Source of the DNA: CAYRTV01 sp046483285 | GTDB lineage: Bacteria; Acidobacteriota; Aminicenantia; Aminicenantales; Aminicenantaceae | Assembly: GCA_046483285.1 (NCBI GenBank) | Contig: JAWODN010000055.1 | Location: 1-64,000 of the forward strand | DNA: 64,000 bases | Direction: 5' to 3' | Shown here: piece after piece, positions 61,382 through 64,000 of the stretch | Layout: the number at the start of each line of letters is the position of its first letter | Position numbering within the stretch: position 1 is the first letter of the stretch | Position numbers and translations under genes: made by a program | The notes under the pieces: model-generated | The model's database searches: none | Seen by the model: only the letters and a program-made list of their open reading frames with translations | Told to the model about the DNA's origin: nothing

Positions 61382-62605
61382 TTATGATTTGCATATTTTA
61401 TAAAACCGCTTTTTGCCGATTTTCAATATACCGTCGTCTTTTCCTGATAAAGTCACCATGGTGTCGATATTCCGGATGCGCTCATGGTTTAAATAAACTC
61501 CGCCTTGCTGGACGGTTCGTTTGGCTTCTTTCCTTGAAGGCATCAGCTTGTGTTCGAATAACAAGTCGATAATATTGATCCGGTCCTGTTCCACCTTTAT
61601 TGCCGGCATATCGGAAGGATCTTTCCCCTGCTTGAAGACTTTTTCGAATTCCCCGGCGGCCTGTTCAGCCGTCTTTTTCCCCCAGAAATCAGCCGTGATC
61701 ATCCGTGCCAGCCGGGCTTTAATATCCCGGGGATTGGCCTCTTGTTTTTCCACCTGTCTTTGCAGCTCCCGGATTTCCCGGACAGAGACATCGGTGAGAA
61801 GTTCATAGTAGCGGAACATCAATTCATCGGAAACAGACATGATTTTGCCGAATATTTGATCCGGAGGTTCGGTTATTCCGACATAGTTTCCCAAAGACTT
61901 GCTCATTTTTTCCGCTCCGTCCAGTCCTTCCAGCAGGGGCATGGTGAGCACGATTTGGGGCTCCTGGCCGTATTCCCTCTGAAAATCCCGTCCCACCAGC
62001 AGGTTGAATTTTTGATCGGTTCCCCCTAATTCAACGTCAGCCTGGAGCGCGACGGAATCGTAGGCCTGCATCAAGGGATATAAAATTTCATGGACGGATA
62101 TCGGCTGCTTGGCCTGCATCCGGTTGGCGAAGTCGTCCCTTTCCAAAATCCGGGCCACCGTATACTTGGCGGTCAGCTTGACCACATCGAAAGAGGATAA
62201 TTTTCCCAGCCAGCGGGAGTTGAAGTCAATGATGGTTTTTGCCGGGTCCAGAATCTTAAAAACCTGATCTTTATATGTGTCCGCGTTCTTTTCTATTTCT
62301 TTCCTGGTCATCGGTGGACGGGTTTTCGAGCGGCCGGAGGGATCGCCGATCAATCCGGTGAAATCTCCAATCAAAAAAATAACATTATGACCCAAATCCT
62401 GGAAATGTTTCATTTTACGCAGCAAGACGGTGTGTCCGAGATGAATGTCCGGAGCCGTGGGATCGAATCCCGCCTTAACCCGCAGGGGCTGGTTTTTTTC
62501 GAGAGAACGTTCAAGTTTCGCTTTAAGCTCCCCTTCCTGAATGATTTCCATGCTGCCTTTCTGGATGTGCTCAAATTGTTGCTCAACGTCTTTTTTCAAT
62601 GTCAT
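61382..62605 (-). CDS. tyrS: Tyrosyl-tRNA synthetase
   Basis: The enzyme charges tRNA(Tyr). ATG 62605 with AGGAT upstream gives 407 residues; a longer frame to 62671 adds only unconserved residues. DIHLGHTVLLRKM holds the HIGH-type motif, ADVELGGTDQKFN the tyrosine site and EKMSKSLGNYVG the KMSKS loop. An S4 domain at the C-terminus (LMPSRKEAKRTVQQGGVYLN) is present. The sequence is of the bacterial TyrS type, which supports a bacterial host despite the archaeal-type GatDE. Confidence 0.96.
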   Translation of the reverse strand: MTLKKDVEQQFEHIQKGSMEIIQEGELKAKLERSLEKNQPLRVKAGFDPTAPDIHLGHTVLLRKMKHFQDLGHNVIFLIGDFTGLIGDPSGRSKTRPPMTRKEIEKNADTYKDQVFKILDPAKTIIDFNSRWLGKLSSFDVVKLTAKYTVARILERDDFANRMQAKQPISVHEILYPLMQAYDSVALQADVELGGTDQKFNLLVGRDFQREYGQEPQIVLTMPLLEGLDGAEKMSKSLGNYVGITEPPDQIFGKIMSVSDELMFRYYELLTDVSVREIRELQRQVEKQEANPRDIKARLARMITADFWGKKTAEQAAGEFEKVFKQGKDPSDMPAIKVEQDRINIIDLLFEHKLMPSRKEAKRTVQQGGVYLNHERIRNIDTMVTLSGKDDGILKIGKKRFYKICKS

Positions 62606-62793
62606 TTTTATATCCTGTCGCTCTTGGCCGCATTTTAAATCCAGAGATGACCGGGGCTTCTGTTGCGGCAATGGTGTTTCATTGTATTTTATTCTGTTCG
62701 CTTATTCCAGTCCAATCTGACATTAAACAGGCCGGCACCCAGGATATGAGTTTTTGGCCGCTGATGTGCCGGGGTGCGATGCTCCGGGACGGA
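62606..62793. other. Intergenic stretch between tyrS and purN
   Basis: These 188 bases contain no supported gene and no copy of the dispersed repeats. It holds the tyrS ribosome binding site and a short open frame without codon structure. Confidence 0.5.
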
Positions 62794-63435
62794 TCAGTCT
62801 AAAATAAAGACTCTCCGGCCGCGGATTTCCAGCCGGCCTTCAAAATAATGCTGAACGGCTTCGGGATAAATACGGTGCTCTTCAGCCAAAATTCTCCGGG
62901 AGAGAGTTTCTTCGGTGTCTTCCTGATAAACCGGAACCACTGCCTGGAGGATAATGGGACCCATATCCACGTCCGGAACCACAAAGTGAACGGTGGCGCC
63001 TGAATATTTGACTCCCCATTCCAGAGCCTTTTTCTGCACATGAAGGCCGGGAAAAGCAGGCAGAAGAGCGGGATGAATGTTCATGATGCGGTTTTGAAAT
63101 TTCCGGCAGAATCCGGGGGTGAGAATGCGCATATAGCCTGCAAGGCATATCAAATCGATGCGGCGTTTATCAATTTCAGCTGCGGCGGCTTCATCAAAAG
63201 CTTCCCTGGTTTCAAATTGTTTGGGATTTAAAAAAACGGTGTCCAGATTGAATTCCTGGGCCCGGATAATTCCGGAGGGGTCTTTTTTGTTGCTGAGCAC
63301 CAGGGAGATATCGGCGTTGATTTGACCTCTTTGCACAGCCCGGTGAATTGCCAGAAAATTTGATCCCCTTCCGGACAGTAAAACGCCGATTTTTCCTTTT
63401 TTCTTCGGGCTTCTGAAAAACGTATTATCCGTCAT
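62794..63435 (-). CDS. purN: Phosphoribosylglycinamide formyltransferase
   Basis: PurN transfers a formyl group from 10-formyl-THF in purine synthesis. The 213 residues include GVLLSGRGSNFLAI, ICLAGYMRILTP, and the catalytic Asn, His and Asp in MNIHPALLPAFPG and GATVHFVVPDVDMGPI. ATG 63435 has GAGGTG upstream, and a TATAAG box lies 10-15 bases before that. An AT-arm repeat precedes it with its conserved end 46 bases away. purA is 13 kb away on the other strand. Confidence 0.95.
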   Translation of the reverse strand: MTDNTFFRSPKKKGKIGVLLSGRGSNFLAIHRAVQRGQINADISLVLSNKKDPSGIIRAQEFNLDTVFLNPKQFETREAFDEAAAAEIDKRRIDLICLAGYMRILTPGFCRKFQNRIMNIHPALLPAFPGLHVQKKALEWGVKYSGATVHFVVPDVDMGPIILQAVVPVYQEDTEETLSRRILAEEHRIYPEAVQHYFEGRLEIRGRRVFILD

Positions 63436-63480
63436 TTTTACACCTCTCTTATACCTGAGCTATTCTGCCATATTGCTTGG

Positions 63481-63626
63481 CCTGACCTATTCATAAAAAA
63501 ATTGCGATGTTTTTGCAATCCCTTTTTTATCAGCGATAAGCATGGTTTTTAATGAAAGATCAAATAGAACGTTTTTCATTTTTCAATTGTTATTTTAATC
63601 GCAATTTTTTTACCCTTCGGGCGGGC
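63481..63626 (-). repeat. AT-arm element, copy 6 (upstream of purN)
   Basis: AAAAAAATTGCGAT at 63495-63508 pairs with ATCGCAATTTTTTT at 63598-63611. Its reverse complement matches copy 1 over the whole interior with only a few differences, including AAAACCATGCTTATCGCTGA. The conserved end CCTGACCTATTCAT faces purN. CCCTTCGGGCGGGC flanks the other arm. Confidence 0.88.
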
Positions 63627-63827
63627 ATGCCACTTTGTCATTGCGAGGCTTGCGCCAGCAAGCCGTGGCAATCCGTTTCTGCCTCGTGAAAGCGGAACCC
63701 ACCGCCCATACGAGGCAGTCAGGGATCCCTGGTCGCTTCGCTCCCCGGGGCGACATTGAATTAAAGAATTGTCGTCGTCTGCGGCAATCTCGGCCCGTGA
63801 ATAGGTCAGGTTAGAAAATCGTTTCTT

Positions 63828-63988
63828 TGTGCCCATGGGGGCGGGATGATGGATAAGCCGGCCCGTATGAAGGCTGAGCGGGCAGGGTTCCTCTCCGCAG
63901 GAGAGGAGAGCGAAGCCGGAATCGGAGCGGATGTCCTCGCTGGGGACATCCGCGTGGCGGCGATCCATCTCCCGCTCCCATGGGCACA
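63828..63988. repeat. Long palindromic repeat with internal hairpins
   Basis: TGTGCCCATGGGGGCGGGA (63828-63846) with GATGGAT after it is matched at the other end by ATCCAT (63963-63968) and TCCCGCTCCCATGGGCACA (63970-63988). Inside are CTCTCC-GCA-GGAGAG (63891-63905) and CGGATGTCC...GGGACATCCG near 63928-63952. Parts recur at 29424-29473 and 51706-51740. No coding capacity is seen. It could be a non-autonomous mobile element or a structured RNA or DNA site. Confidence 0.75.
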
Positions 63989-64000
63989 GTTCAAAAGTGA

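Larger units (their letters stand above)
63436..64000. repeat. Gene-free right end composed of repeats
   Basis: A full AT-arm element (63481-63626) is followed by a GC-rich module in reverse orientation (63612-63810). The module contains the hairpin GCTTGC-GCCA-GCAAGC (63647-63665) and ends CGGCCCGTGAATAGGTCAGG. A long palindromic element (63828-63988) follows. No gene is supported, and open frames here lie in repeat sequence. Confidence 0.75.

Noticed and set aside
63576..63968. 130-codon minus-strand frame at the right end
   Set aside because: It covers three repeat families and no conserved protein motif.

Overview
The window looks like the chromosome of an uncultured, probably anaerobic, diderm bacterium. 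Evidence for a bacterium is RecO, FtsEX, a RodZ-like protein, an NtrY/NtrX pair, a bacterial-type TyrRS and strong Shine-Dalgarno sites. Evidence for two membranes is a beta-barrel porin ending in Phe and a lipoprotein amidase. Desulforedoxin, rubrerythrin-like and serine-type sulfatase genes point to anaerobic life. The mix of archaeal-type genes (GatE/GatD, archease, RtcB, a winged-helix protein common in archaea) with GlgE and TreYZ pathways suggests a candidate phylum, perhaps near Aminicenantes/Acidobacteria. That placement is inference only.

Layout. 1-7016: a sulfatase cut by the left edge, a large PQQ-like beta-propeller protein and a GH95 fucosidase. This block is loosely spaced, lacks clear ribosome binding sites, and ends at an inverted repeat near 7.15-7.23 kb. 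It may be a transferred segment. 7598-26512: a 19-kb alpha-glucan/trehalose cluster: glgE, treS-maltokinase fusion, glgB, a small winged-helix protein, treZ, GH57-DUF3536, treY, then malQ and glgP. The first seven overlap or nearly touch. 26592-35452: amidase, patatin, PIF1-like helicase with a WYL-like end, the archaeal-type gatE-gatD pair, and recO. 35458-43069: mgtE, ntrX, ntrY, rodZ, ftsX and ftsE on the minus strand. 43210-47519: two small membrane proteins, large NAD-glutamate dehydrogenase, desulforedoxin and rubrerythrin-like genes. 47809-55558: porin, purA, alr, NifU-like, nadA, nth, radical SAM AmrS-like and archease. 55584-63435: rtcB, a DASS transporter, an APS-kinase-like protein, tandem ThyX, a deacetylase-like protein, tyrS and purN.

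How the genes work together. TreS-Mak would convert trehalose to maltose-1-phosphate. GlgE would polymerise it, GlgB would branch the glucan, TreY/TreZ would release trehalose again, and GlgP/MalQ would degrade the glucan. No glgA, glgC or glgX is present here. GatE and GatD would form the archaeal type of Glu-tRNA(Gln) amidotransferase, which is the most unexpected gene pair in the window.

Almost every long intergenic stretch is built from dispersed repeats. The main family is a roughly 140-bp element whose 14-bp AT-rich arms are inverted repeats that vary in a compensatory way. Its same end nearly always faces a downstream start codon. It is joined to GC-rich hairpin modules and to a third palindromic family. 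Several genes also have promoters so close to the start codon that the mRNA may be leaderless, and ftsX appears to start at CTG. I found no tRNA, rRNA, CRISPR array or transposase.
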